Shown here: in pieces, positions 1 through 6,674 of the stretch
How the letters are laid out: every line of letters starts with the position of its first letter
How positions within the stretch are numbered: position 1 is the first letter of the stretch
Assembly (NCBI GenBank): GCA_002344205.1
Contig: DDSZ01000018.1
Location: 228-14,797 of the forward strand
Direction of reading: 5' to 3'
Length of the DNA: 14,570 bases
Origin: Opitutaceae bacterium UBA2377
Lineage (GTDB): Bacteria; Verrucomicrobiota; Verrucomicrobiia; Opitutales; Opitutaceae
Notes under the pieces: generated by a model
Databases searched by the model: none
What the model saw: the letters and a program-made list of their open reading frames with translations, nothing else
What the model was told of the DNA's origin: nothing
Program-made: the position numbers and the translations under genes

Positions 1-410
<410 letters not shown>

Positions 411-437
411 GACTCGCAGCAGCAATCACGGCCAACC

Positions 438-467
438 AAAAAGCCCGCGGCATGCCGCGGGCTTTTT
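438..467. terminator. Bidirectional intrinsic terminator between ahcY and tRNA-Ser
   Basis: A perfect inverted repeat: five A, then GCCCGCGG, loop CATG, then CCGCGGGC and five T. The GC stem arms are 443-450 and 455-462, flanked by A-tract 438-442 and T-tract 463-467. Because the repeat is symmetrical it has a GC stem plus U-tract on both strands. It begins 27 bases after the ahcY stop on the plus strand and 8 bases after the tRNA-Ser 3' end on the minus strand, so it can end both convergent transcripts. Confidence 0.93.
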
Positions 468-472
468 GTTGA

Positions 473-567
<95 letters not shown>

Positions 568-626
568 AAACCAGATGGGGCAGGCAAACGCGCCCGCCGC
601 AAAGTGCAAGGTCGTTTTCCGACGCT

Positions 627-1313
627 TTACTCGTCGTCGTCCTCGACGGGGCGTTCGAGTTCCGACCGGCATTCGCCGATGACCCGGAGCCAGATTTCCC
701 GCAGGTCAAACAGAATGGCGTGGGCGCAGGTGCTGTAATCGGCCAGTGTGTTCCCTGCGGCGGCGGGTTCATTTAACCGGGCCAGGGTTTGATTCAATGC
801 GCCCAGCGCGCGTTTGAAGAGACTGACCGCCATCGCGTAGTCGCCGAATTCCAAGGCGTGGATGGCCTGCATTGCGAGGTCTTCACCGGCGTGCAGCGCG
901 CTGAGGTAGCGGACCGCCATGGTCTGTGAGACCTTGTGAGGATCGGTGGCCAGCAATTCCCAGTTCCGGCGCAGGAGCAGGTAAAGCGCGCGGGTGGAGA
1001 TGAAGATGGGATTTTTGTGCAGCGTGTAAACATCGGCTTCACTGTCGAAGCCCTCGGCCTCGATGTCCTCGACGGCTTCGCTGGCGCTGCCCGGATCGAC
1101 CTCGTTCAGCAGGCCGCTCTCCCAGTCCATGCGTTTGGCGACCTCATCGATCCGGTCGGGCGAATCGCGCAGACTTTCGTAGTGGGCGAGGTAGCGATTG
1201 ACCGCCTCGTCCTGGTCGCGCAGGTAGCGCTCCCAATCGAATTCGTTCCAAGCCAGATCGCCGCGGTCTTCCCACTCGCTGTCGGAGGGGCCGTCAGAAT
1301 CGTAGTTGCTCAT
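627..1313 (-). CDS. Unrecognised acidic alpha-helical protein, 228 aa
   Basis: I do not recognise a family. The protein starts MSNYDSDGPSDSEWEDRGD and its first ~95 residues are strongly acidic and low in hydrophobics, with many Asp/Glu, Ser, Trp and Tyr. Residues ~100-215 look helical and more globular (for example ISTRALYLLLRRNWELLA and AMAVSLFKRALGALNQTLARL). The C-terminus returns to acidic, ending PVEDDDE. There is no signal peptide, membrane segment or cysteine cluster, so it is probably cytosolic. I chose the ATG at 1311-1313; the frame stays open upstream to 1640, but only because it is the codon-aligned antisense of the acylphosphatase gene. No good Shine-Dalgarno precedes the ATG. 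It points away from the acylphosphatase operon and towards tRNA-Ser. A sustained composition bias and sensible globular region argue that it is a real gene, but its function is unknown. Confidence 0.8.
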   Translation of the reverse strand: MSNYDSDGPSDSEWEDRGDLAWNEFDWERYLRDQDEAVNRYLAHYESLRDSPDRIDEVAKRMDWESGLLNEVDPGSASEAVEDIEAEGFDSEADVYTLHKNPIFISTRALYLLLRRNWELLATDPHKVSQTMAVRYLSALHAGEDLAMQAIHALEFGDYAMAVSLFKRALGALNQTLARLNEPAAAGNTLADYSTCAHAILFDLREIWLRVIGECRSELERPVEDDDE

Positions 1314-1430
1314 TGCTTGGTGGCACACTGAGTGCAGCGCCGGGCGAAGTGCAAAATAAAAAACCACCGCCCCGGCCGGCTCTTTTGCGGGTTGAATCGT
1401 TGGCGGTCGGGTGGCTGGATGACGGCCAAC
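1314..1430. promoter_or_regulatory. Divergent spacer, likely holding promoters for the acidic protein gene and the acylphosphatase-ABC operon
   Basis: These 117 bases separate two divergent start codons, so promoters in both directions are expected here or nearby. The only AT-rich patch is around 1352-1364 (AAAATAAAAAACC on the plus strand, TTTTTTATTTT on the minus strand), a candidate -10 zone for the minus-strand gene. I cannot assign a matching -35 with confidence on either strand. A CCGGCCGG palindrome lies just to its right. Position rather than consensus is the main support. Confidence 0.3.
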
Positions 1431-1706
1431 ATGGCTGACGTGCAGCATGAGGCGCTTTTCTTCTCCGGCCGCGTGCAGGGGGTGGGTTTCCGCTACACGA
1501 CCCTGCAGATTGCGAAGGAATTCGAGGTGACGGGCTTTGTGCGCAATCTGCCGGACGGACGGGTGCAACTGGAACTGGAGGGATCGACCGCCGAGGTGCG
1601 GGCGTTCGTGGAGACGGTGGAGGAGCGTATGCACGGTCACATCCGGAAAATCGAGCGGACAGCGACCCGCCGGACTCCCGAATTCACGGGGTTCCGCATT
1701 GCATGA
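1431..1706 (+). CDS. acyP: Acylphosphatase
   Basis: A small cytosolic enzyme that hydrolyses acyl phosphates such as carbamoyl phosphate and 1,3-bisphosphoglycerate to a carboxylate and phosphate. The 91-residue product matches the usual ~90-residue single-domain length. The phosphate-binding loop GRVQGVGFR (residues 13-21) carries the catalytic Arg21, and FVRNLPDG (36-43) carries the catalytic Asn39. The remainder follows the family pattern to GFRIA. I took the ATG at 1431, which gives the normal N-terminal length; an in-frame ATG at 1419 would add only MTAN and has a slightly more purine-rich upstream stretch, so it remains possible. The stop overlaps the start of the ABC ATPase gene (ATGA), indicating translational coupling. 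A link between acylphosphatase chemistry and the transporter is not established; it may be a hitchhiker at the head of the operon. Confidence 0.93.
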   Translation: MADVQHEALFFSGRVQGVGFRYTTLQIAKEFEVTGFVRNLPDGRVQLELEGSTAEVRAFVETVEERMHGHIRKIERTATRRTPEFTGFRIA

Positions 1707-2578
1707 GCACGGAGCCGGCAGTCGCGGTGGAGCTGGCGGATGTGACGAAGGATTACAGCGTGGGGCTGCGCGGGGTGCGCCTGCGCGCTTTGGACCGCGT
1801 CAACCTGCGGATCGCCCCGGGTGAGGTCTGCGTGCTGCTGGGACCAAACGGCTCCGGCAAGAGCACCCTGCTGAAGTTGTTGGCCGGCCTACAGGCTCCT
1901 TCGGCTGGTTGCTGCCGCGTGGAGGGCGTTGACGCCGAAAGCGCGCGGGCGCGCGGGCTTATCGGCTATATGCCCGAGTCGCCGGCATTTCCGGTCGGCA
2001 TGACCGTAGGTGCGCTGCTGAGGCACTATGCGGAGCTGAGCGGACTGGATGAAAGCGCCGCGCAGCGGTGCACTGCGGCGGTGTTGGAAACCGTCGGGTT
2101 GCTCAACCGGGTCGCGGTAAAAGTGGGAACACTCTCAAAGGGTCTGACGCAGCGGCTGGCGTTGGCGCAGGCGTTGGTGCACGAACCCAAGGTGCTGCTG
2201 CTGGATGAACCGACCGCAGGGGTTGATCCTCGTGGTGCCGAGGAGATGTTGGCCCTGATTAGGAAGCTCCAGGCGCTGGGCCGGACTATTGTGCTTTCGA
2301 CCCACCAGCTTGAACAAGCGGCTGCGCTGGGCGGTCGTGTGGTGCTGATGCAGGCTGGCCGCGTGATTTTCTCGGGCAATTGGCCGGATTTTGCCGGCGA
2401 GGGCGAATCGGCCTGCTTTCGCACGGAGCCGCTCAGCCCGGCGATGCGGGATGAACTGACCACATGGCTGGCGGCCCGCGGACATACGCTGCGCGCGGCC
2501 GGCGGCGCATGGCCGACACTACAGGCACGCTACTTGGAGCGGCTGGACGAGGCCACAGGGAAGGGGCGTTCGCCATGA
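1703..2578 (+). CDS. ABC transporter ATP-binding protein (NosF/CcmA-like subfamily)
   Basis: ATPase subunit of an ABC-2-type transporter, acting at the inner face of the cytoplasmic membrane with the permease encoded next door. Walker A is GPNGSGKST (47-55), the signature is LSKGLTQ (144-150, a variant of LSGGQ), Walker B is VLLLDEP (164-170), the D-loop region is AGVDP (172-176) and the switch histidine is His201 in STHQ. The Q-loop reads GYMPE, with Glu92 where many ABC proteins have Gln; NosF/GldA-type ATPases often show YLPE here. At 291 residues it has a normal ATPase domain plus a C-terminal extension of ~60 residues. It overlaps the acylphosphatase stop by 4 bases and the permease start by 4 bases. 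The substrate cannot be told from sequence. Confidence 0.93.
   Translation: MSTEPAVAVELADVTKDYSVGLRGVRLRALDRVNLRIAPGEVCVLLGPNGSGKSTLLKLLAGLQAPSAGCCRVEGVDAESARARGLIGYMPESPAFPVGMTVGALLRHYAELSGLDESAAQRCTAAVLETVGLLNRVAVKVGTLSKGLTQRLALAQALVHEPKVLLLDEPTAGVDPRGAEEMLALIRKLQALGRTIVLSTHQLEQAAALGGRVVLMQAGRVIFSGNWPDFAGEGESACFRTEPLSPAMRDELTTWLAARGHTLRAAGGAWPTLQARYLERLDEATGKGRSP
2557..2566 (+). promoter_or_regulatory. Strong Shine-Dalgarno for the ABC permease
   Basis: AGGGAAGGGG lies 8 bases before the ATG at 2575, inside the end of the ATPase gene. It supports 2575 over the upstream in-frame ATG at 2464 as the permease start. It is one of only two clear ribosome binding sites in the window. Confidence 0.7.
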
Positions 2579-3384
2579 GACGGGTTTGGTTGATTGCCGC
2601 GGCAACGCTGCGCGAGAGCCTGCAGCACCGCAGCTTCGCGCTCTTGCTCTTGGCCGCACTCGCATTCGTGGCGGGGACGCTTTTCCTGCGGCAGTTCAAC
2701 TTCGGCTCATCCGAGCTGAAGTTTGTGGCCGACCTGGGCTTCGGCATGCTGTCGCTCGGGGCGGCGCTGCTGGCAATCGCCATGATGACGCAGGTGTTTT
2801 TCGATGAATGCGAACGGCGGACATTGCATCTGCTGTTGGCGCGCGGGGTCAGCCGGAGTGAGTTTCTGTTGGGCAAGCTGGCGGGTGTGGCCCTGTTGCT
2901 GGGGCTTTACGCCCTGATGCTGCTGGCCTGTCTTTGGCCGGTGCTGTGGGCGCGGGAAACGGCCCTGCTCGCCCTGATGCCCGATGCTTTTGATCGGGGC
3001 TCCGGGTTGAACTTTGCCGGGGTCATGATCGCGGCCTATGCATCCTGGCTGAAAGCCTGCGTGCTGGCCGCAGCCGTGCTCTGGCTGGCTACGTTGGCTG
3101 AAAACCGGGTTTTTGCGATGGGTTGCGGCTTGCTGCTACTGATCATCTTCCACAGCGCCGCCGTATGGGCGGCTTATGGAAGCAACGGCGGCTGGCCTGT
3201 CTGGTTGCTGCACGGACTGGGTTATCTGCTGCCGGATTTTGGCGCTTTCGATCTCACGCCCGCGGCCTTTGCCGGTGACGGTGGCTTTGTGGTGAGGGCC
3301 GTGCGGCTTACGCTTTATGCGGTCCTGTATGGCGCAATTTTCATTGGCTTGGGAGTCCTGCAATTGCGCCGCCGTGAGATTTGA
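2575..3384 (+). CDS. ABC-2-type transporter permease
   Basis: Integral membrane subunit of 269 residues, partner of the upstream ATPase. The first residues [19 protein letters not shown] form the amphipathic lead-in typical of this permease type. Likely membrane helices are ~21-38, 54-76, 101-125, 147-174, 179-200 and 243-263, giving six. Between helices 2 and 3, FFDECERRTLHLLLARGVSRSEFLLGK follows the ABC-2/NosY pattern of a cytoplasmic coupling segment (charged residues, then LLA-x-x-VSR and GK). The C-terminus LQLRRREI is basic and cytosolic. I chose the ATG at 2575, which overlaps the ATPase stop (ATGA) and has a strong ribosome binding site; the frame is open upstream to 2464, but those 37 residues look unlike a membrane protein start. 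Cargo unknown. Confidence 0.88.
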   Translation: MRRVWLIAAATLRESLQHRSFALLLLAALAFVAGTLFLRQFNFGSSELKFVADLGFGMLSLGAALLAIAMMTQVFFDECERRTLHLLLARGVSRSEFLLGKLAGVALLLGLYALMLLACLWPVLWARETALLALMPDAFDRGSGLNFAGVMIAAYASWLKACVLAAAVLWLATLAENRVFAMGCGLLLLIIFHSAAVWAAYGSNGGWPVWLLHGLGYLLPDFGAFDLTPAAFAGDGGFVVRAVRLTLYAVLYGAIFIGLGVLQLRRREI

Positions 3385-4087
3385 CTGGAAACATGCTTTG
3401 CGGGTTTTGGTGGTTCTGGCCGGCGGCGGCATTTTGGCCAATGCGGTGGTGTTGCCTGATGTGACGGCGAGGGCTGTCCGTGCGCCGGCGGGCTTGTGGT
3501 GGGACTGGATCGGCGGGCTGCGTCCGTTGGGAGCGAATCTGGCCTGGTTGCAGTCACAGGAAGCCTGGGGCCGGGGGGATGCTGCGCAGACGGCGGCATT
3601 CCTCAGGTTGGCGGTGGAACTGCAGCCGGAGTCGCTGTATTTTTGGTCCAATGGCGCGCGGCTGCTGGCGTTGGATCTGGCGGCCGTGGCGGATGCATCC
3701 GGTGATTCGCCGGACGCGCTGCGCCGGGCCGGGATGGCATTGCTGGAGCAGGCGCGGACCTGGCACGAAGATAATCCGTATTACTGGGTCGAGCGGGCAG
3801 GGTTGGAGTGGCAGGCCCTGGCTGATGGCGGATTGGCCGCGGAGAGTTACCGGCGGGCGGCGTTGCTGCCGGGAGCGCCGTATTATGCGGCCCGGTTGCA
3901 CGCACTGATGTTGGTGCGGCAGGGCCGGCTCAATGAGGCGCACGCTTGGCTTTGTTGGCTGCATCCGCAATTGCCGGCCGCCGATCCCGCGGCGCAGGCG
4001 GACCTCGTGCGCAAACGCATCCATGGGATCGAGCAGCAGCTCGAGCTTCCCGCGGAGCAACGTTACCGGCAGCAGGATGAACTTTGA
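3374..4087 (+). CDS. Membrane-anchored TPR-like protein of unknown function, 237 aa
   Basis: No specific family is recognised. One N-terminal hydrophobic segment (~8-27, LRVLVVLAGGGILANAVVLP) would act as an uncleaved anchor, placing the rest probably in the periplasm. Residues ~56-200 are rich in paired helices with TPR-like spacing of Ala, Trp, Tyr and Leu (for example AAFLRLAVELQPESLYFWSN, MALLEQARTWHEDNPYYWVE, AAESYRRAALLPGAPYY). The C-terminus is charged (QQLELPAEQRYRQQDEL). The likely start is the GTG at 3374, which overlaps the permease by 11 bases and yields a clean charged N-terminus before the anchor; the open frame runs back to an ATG at 3317 inside the permease. Tight overlap with the ABC genes suggests a partner or accessory of that transporter. 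No catalytic motif is visible. Confidence 0.8.
   Translation: MRFDWKHALRVLVVLAGGGILANAVVLPDVTARAVRAPAGLWWDWIGGLRPLGANLAWLQSQEAWGRGDAAQTAAFLRLAVELQPESLYFWSNGARLLALDLAAVADASGDSPDALRRAGMALLEQARTWHEDNPYYWVERAGLEWQALADGGLAAESYRRAALLPGAPYYAARLHALMLVRQGRLNEAHAWLCWLHPQLPAADPAAQADLVRKRIHGIEQQLELPAEQRYRQQDEL
4010..4030 (+). repeat. 21-bp exact direct repeat, copy 1 (inside the TPR-like gene)
   Basis: The 21 bases here, containing AAACGCATCCATGGGATC, are identical to 12579-12599 inside ppc. In both genes they are read in the same frame as Arg-Lys-Arg-Ile-His-Gly-Ile (residues 213-219 here). Flanking bases differ immediately on both sides. Confidence 0.9.
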
Positions 4088-4186
4088 CAGCGCGTAGCCG
4101 GCCGCCAAGCGTGACGGCTTCGCATCGTGATCATTGATTATAGTTTCCTACTGTTGACTGTGATTTTGCTTTGGTTTCCGCGGCAA

Positions 4187-4206
4187 TGGCTGCGGTTTTG
4201 CAGCCA
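4187..4206. other. Small hairpin in the menA leader region
   Basis: TGGCTGC (4187-4193) pairs perfectly with GCAGCCA (4200-4206) around the loop GGTTTT. There is no U-tract after it on either strand, so it is not a standard terminator. Confidence 0.4.
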
Positions 4207-4234
4207 ATTCGGGTGTGATATTTTTGGCACGGTG

Positions 4235-4260
4235 AGGCTGTGCCCGGTTGTCAACAGCCT
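4235..4260. other. Second small hairpin in the menA leader region
   Basis: AGGCTGT (4235-4241) pairs with ACAGCCT (4254-4260) across a 12-base loop. Its GGCTG core is shared with the hairpin 29 bases upstream. It lies 46 bases before the menA TTG start. Confidence 0.4.
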
Positions 4261-4306
4261 GTCTCAAGTTGTATTCGCCGGTGATAGAAGCAAATAAGCA
4301 GCAACG

Positions 4307-5209
4307 TTGAACTCAGAAGTAACACCAAGGTGGCGGATTTGGTGGGCGGCGGCCCGGCCGCGCACTTTGTCCGCCGCCGTGGCTCCGGTCGTGCTTGGCT
4401 CGGCCATGGCGTGGCAGGCAGGAGGATTTTCCGCGGCGGCGGCCTCGATCTGTCTGGGCTTTGCGCTTTTGGTCCAGATCGGCACCAATTTTGCGAACGA
4501 CTACTATGATTTTGTGAAGGGCGCCGATACGGCTGCGCGGGTGGGGCCGACCCGCGCGGTCGCGGCGGGCTTGGTGAAACCTGCGGCCATGCGGCGGGCG
4601 ATGTGGTTGACGTTTGGCGCGGCCTTTCTGCTTGGCCTGGGGTTGATCGCGTGGGGCGGGCCTTGGTTGATCGTGATCGGGCTGGCGAGTATCGCTTGCG
4701 GCTATGCCTACACCGGCGGGCCTTATCCGTTGGGCTACCATGGCTGGGGAGATGTCTTTGTCTTTTTGTTTTTTGGCCTGGTGGCGGTGGGCACGACATA
4801 TTTTGTGCAGGCCGGATGGCCGGGCCCCGCCGTGTGGCTGCTGGGCGCCGGCACCGGGCTGCTGGCGGCAAATATTCTGGTTGTGAACAATTATCGCGAC
4901 GCAGACACCGATGCCGCGGCGGGCAAGCGCACGCTGGTCGTCAGGTTTGGCCGCGGATTTGCCCGCACGCAGTTTGCCGCCTCGTGGCTGCTGGCGTTTG
5001 GCGTGCTGCCGGTTGCAGCCTGGTCGCTTGGCTCGGCCTGGGGCTTGCTGTTGCCGGGCGTGCTGGCGCCGCTGGCGTGGTCGCACGGCCGGCGGCTGGC
5101 GCAAAGCAAAACGCCCGGCGAACTCATCGAGTTGCTGGGCGATACGGGCCGCCTGCTGGCGCTTTATGCGCTGCTGGCGGCGACGGGGCTTTGGCTGACG
5201 TCGCGGTAG
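4307..5209 (+). CDS. menA: 1,4-dihydroxy-2-naphthoate polyprenyltransferase
   Basis: UbiA-superfamily membrane enzyme that attaches the isoprenoid tail to 1,4-dihydroxy-2-naphthoate, giving demethylmenaquinone in menaquinone synthesis. The product is 300 residues, the usual length, and has about eight to nine hydrophobic helices. The first Asp-rich prenyl-diphosphate/Mg site is TNFANDYYDF (60-69, with N64, D65 and D68) and the second is NNYRDADTD (194-202). The N-terminal RPRTLSAAVAPVVLGSA segment and YTGGPYPLGYHGWGD (135-149) are MenA-like. The TTG at 4307 is the first possible start after an in-frame stop at 4295-4297 (only GCA GCA ACG intervene), so TTG initiation is well supported, though no strong ribosome binding site is seen. 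It converges on trxA with 4 bases between stop codons. Confidence 0.93.
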   Translation: MNSEVTPRWRIWWAAARPRTLSAAVAPVVLGSAMAWQAGGFSAAAASICLGFALLVQIGTNFANDYYDFVKGADTAARVGPTRAVAAGLVKPAAMRRAMWLTFGAAFLLGLGLIAWGGPWLIVIGLASIACGYAYTGGPYPLGYHGWGDVFVFLFFGLVAVGTTYFVQAGWPGPAVWLLGAGTGLLAANILVVNNYRDADTDAAAGKRTLVVRFGRGFARTQFAASWLLAFGVLPVAAWSLGSAWGLLLPGVLAPLAWSHGRRLAQSKTPGELIELLGDTGRLLALYALLAATGLWLTSR

Positions 5210-5213
5210 GACC

Positions 5214-5540
5214 TCAGAGATGGGCCGCGAGCTTGGCCTTCAGGGCGGCCTTGGGCATCATGCCGACGATCTGTTCGGCAACGGCACCATTCTTGAAGAG
5301 CAACATGGTCGGGATGGCGCGGATGCCGAACTCGGCGGCGACGGTGTCGGCCTCGTCCACGTTGACCTTGGCGATCTGCAACTGGCCGTCGAGTTCGCCG
5401 GCGAGTTCCTCCAAGATGGGGGCGATGGCCTTGCAGGGGCCGCACCACGGGGCCCAAAAATCCACGAGGAGGGGCATGGCGGCGCCGGCGACGGCGGACT
5501 TGAAGGTGTCGTTGTTCAGATTGGCGATTTTTTCAGACAT
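5214..5540 (-). CDS. trxA: Thioredoxin
   Basis: Small cytosolic dithiol-disulfide oxidoreductase that reduces protein disulfides and receives electrons from thioredoxin reductase. The 108-residue product matches the canonical length. The active site WCGPC occupies 32-36 (Cys33 and Cys36), preceded by LVDFWAP with the buried Asp27. The cis-proline is Pro77 in IRAIPT, and the C-terminal half contains the usual LFKNG segment. The ATG at 5538-5540 gives MSEKIANLNNDTF, a normal N-terminus; the bases before it carry no Shine-Dalgarno. It is the last gene of the minus-strand cluster, 70 bases after the 82-residue gene, so it may have its own promoter, but I could not point to one. No terminator fits between its stop and menA's. 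Confidence 0.96.
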   Translation of the reverse strand: MSEKIANLNNDTFKSAVAGAAMPLLVDFWAPWCGPCKAIAPILEELAGELDGQLQIAKVNVDEADTVAAEFGIRAIPTMLLFKNGAVAEQIVGMMPKAALKAKLAAHL

Positions 5541-5610
5541 GGGAGGGCGTGGTTAAAGGCAGGATTGCCGGAAATGGTGCGGTTGCAAGCCGGGGCGGGG
5601 TCTTCGCCGC

Positions 5611-5859
5611 TCAGTTGGGAGTGGCGCGATGCACGATCTCGGCGAGTTCGCGGGGCTCGACTTGATGCAGTTGTTTGCCGCGGCTCTTCAATTCCTCAAA
5701 GGTCTTGATCACGGTCTCGGTCATCCGTCCGTGGGTTTCGTCGGAGCCTCCGACGATGGCAAACTGCTCGCCCGTGGTGATGCGCTTGTGTCCGTCCTGA
5801 TTGTCGAGGCCGACGCCCAGGAGGCCGGCTTTGGGTGTGGTTTTGCGCTTCTTGCTCAC
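5611..5859 (-). CDS. Unrecognised small basic protein, 82 aa
   Basis: I do not recognise a family. The N-terminus MSKKRKTTPKAGLLGVGLD is strongly basic. It is followed by DGHKRITTGEQFAIVGGSDETHGRM and a predicted helix rich in Glu and Lys (~46-62, MTETVIKTFEELKSRGK), then VEPRELAEIVHRA at the C-terminus. There is no signal peptide or membrane segment. The start is a GTG at 5859-5857 overlapping the scpA stop (GTGA), the classic sign of translational coupling, and this is the main support that the gene is real. Clean amphipathic composition also fits. It occupies the place after scpA where scpB is often found, but at 82 residues it shows no resemblance to ScpB. A role with ScpA is only a guess from position. 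Confidence 0.78.
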   Translation of the reverse strand: MSKKRKTTPKAGLLGVGLDNQDGHKRITTGEQFAIVGGSDETHGRMTETVIKTFEELKSRGKQLHQVEPRELAEIVHRATPN

Positions 5860-6632
5860 GCGGTTACCGTGTCGCTGGTTGCGGGAGTTTCAAGCGGGTT
5901 TTCCTCGACGGCGCTGCAGATGATGTCGGTGAAAGCTTCGTCCTGCCGGAGGGCAAGCTTCCTGAGGCGGGTGAGTTCCAGCACCGCGAGGAAGGTCGCG
6001 ACCAGCATGCGCAGCGTCACCTTGCCAGGGAACAAATCGGAAAAGATGAACGACTTTTCCGTCTGGATGCGGTTGAGCAGGTATTCCATCTGGTCCGCCA
6101 CGGTGACCTGCTCATCTTGGATTTCCCCGACGACGAGCTTTTCGGCCAGCCGGCGGAGGACGAGGTTGAAGGCATTCCAGAGATCGATGCGGTCCACGGC
6201 TTTCAACGGCCGGTCGGCATTGTCGCTCAGCGAGGAGACATGGCGCTCCATGAGGTCGTGCCGGAGGGTGATCAGCTCGCCGAGCTGGGCGGAGGCTTCC
6301 TTGAATTTTTTGTATTGGAGCAACTGGTGCACGAGTTCCCAGCGAGGATCCACCTGGTCGTCGTCCCCTTCGACGCCCGTGGCGTGCATGCCCTTTGGCA
6401 GCAACATGCGGCTTTTGATCTCCATGAGCGTGGCCGCCATCACGAAAAATTCGCCCGCCACCTCCAGGTCCAACTGCTGCATGGTGTGCAGCGCGTCGAT
6501 GTATTGCTTGGTTACCGAAACGATGGGGATGTCGTAGATATCCAGCTCGCTCTTGCGGATGAGAAAGAGGAGCAGGTCGAGCGGGCCTTCGAAGACCTGC
6601 AGCTTGATACGGTAGTCGGAATCAGGAACCAC
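5856..6632 (-). CDS. scpA: Segregation and condensation protein A
   Basis: ScpA is the kleisin subunit that bridges the SMC ATPase heads and binds ScpB, acting on the chromosome in condensation and segregation. The 258-residue product has the usual length. The N-terminal kleisin helix region is KLQVFEGPLDLLLFLIRKSE (10-29), the family hallmark, followed by LDIYDIPI and the conserved FFVMAATLMEIKSRMLLP (62-79). A winged-helix C-terminal region lies around 205-245 (VTLRMLVATFLAVLELTRLRKL). The GTG at 6632 is the start: it sits shortly before the conserved segment and no in-frame ATG lies between it and the upstream gene's stop 42 bases away. Its stop overlaps the start of the 82-residue gene. 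scpB is not in the window. Confidence 0.95.
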   Translation of the reverse strand: MVPDSDYRIKLQVFEGPLDLLLFLIRKSELDIYDIPIVSVTKQYIDALHTMQQLDLEVAGEFFVMAATLMEIKSRMLLPKGMHATGVEGDDDQVDPRWELVHQLLQYKKFKEASAQLGELITLRHDLMERHVSSLSDNADRPLKAVDRIDLWNAFNLVLRRLAEKLVVGEIQDEQVTVADQMEYLLNRIQTEKSFIFSDLFPGKVTLRMLVATFLAVLELTRLRKLALRQDEAFTDIICSAVEENPLETPATSDTVTA

Positions 6633-6674
6633 GGGGCGATGCTTGCGGGCGGCGGATGCCGGGCAATGGAAAAA

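Larger units (their letters stand above)
4088..4306 (+). promoter_or_regulatory. T-rich spacer upstream of menA, probable promoter/leader region
   Basis: This 219-bp gap is visibly richer in T than the surrounding genes and contains no plausible coding frame. A weak promoter candidate is TTTGCA (4197-4202) with TATTTT (4219-4224), spacing 16; TATAGT at 4139-4144 is another -10-like element without a good -35. No typical terminator with a U-tract is seen after the TPR-like gene, so some read-through into menA is possible. Two short hairpins are listed separately. Confidence 0.35.

Noticed and set aside
568..626. Promoter for tRNA-Ser with TTGCAC as -35
   Set aside because: No acceptable -10 lies at 16-18 bases, so the tRNA may be read from upstream instead.
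1314..1640. N-terminal extension of the acidic protein to 337 residues
   Set aside because: The extra 109 codons are antisense to acylphosphatase and differ sharply in composition (His/Arg/Leu rich) from the acidic protein.
4096..4119. AGCCG/CGGCT inverted repeat as a terminator after the TPR-like gene
   Set aside because: Only a 5-bp stem with a long loop and no U-tract.
4154..4183. TTGACT as a -35 box for menA
   Set aside because: The sequence 16-18 bases downstream is not -10 like.
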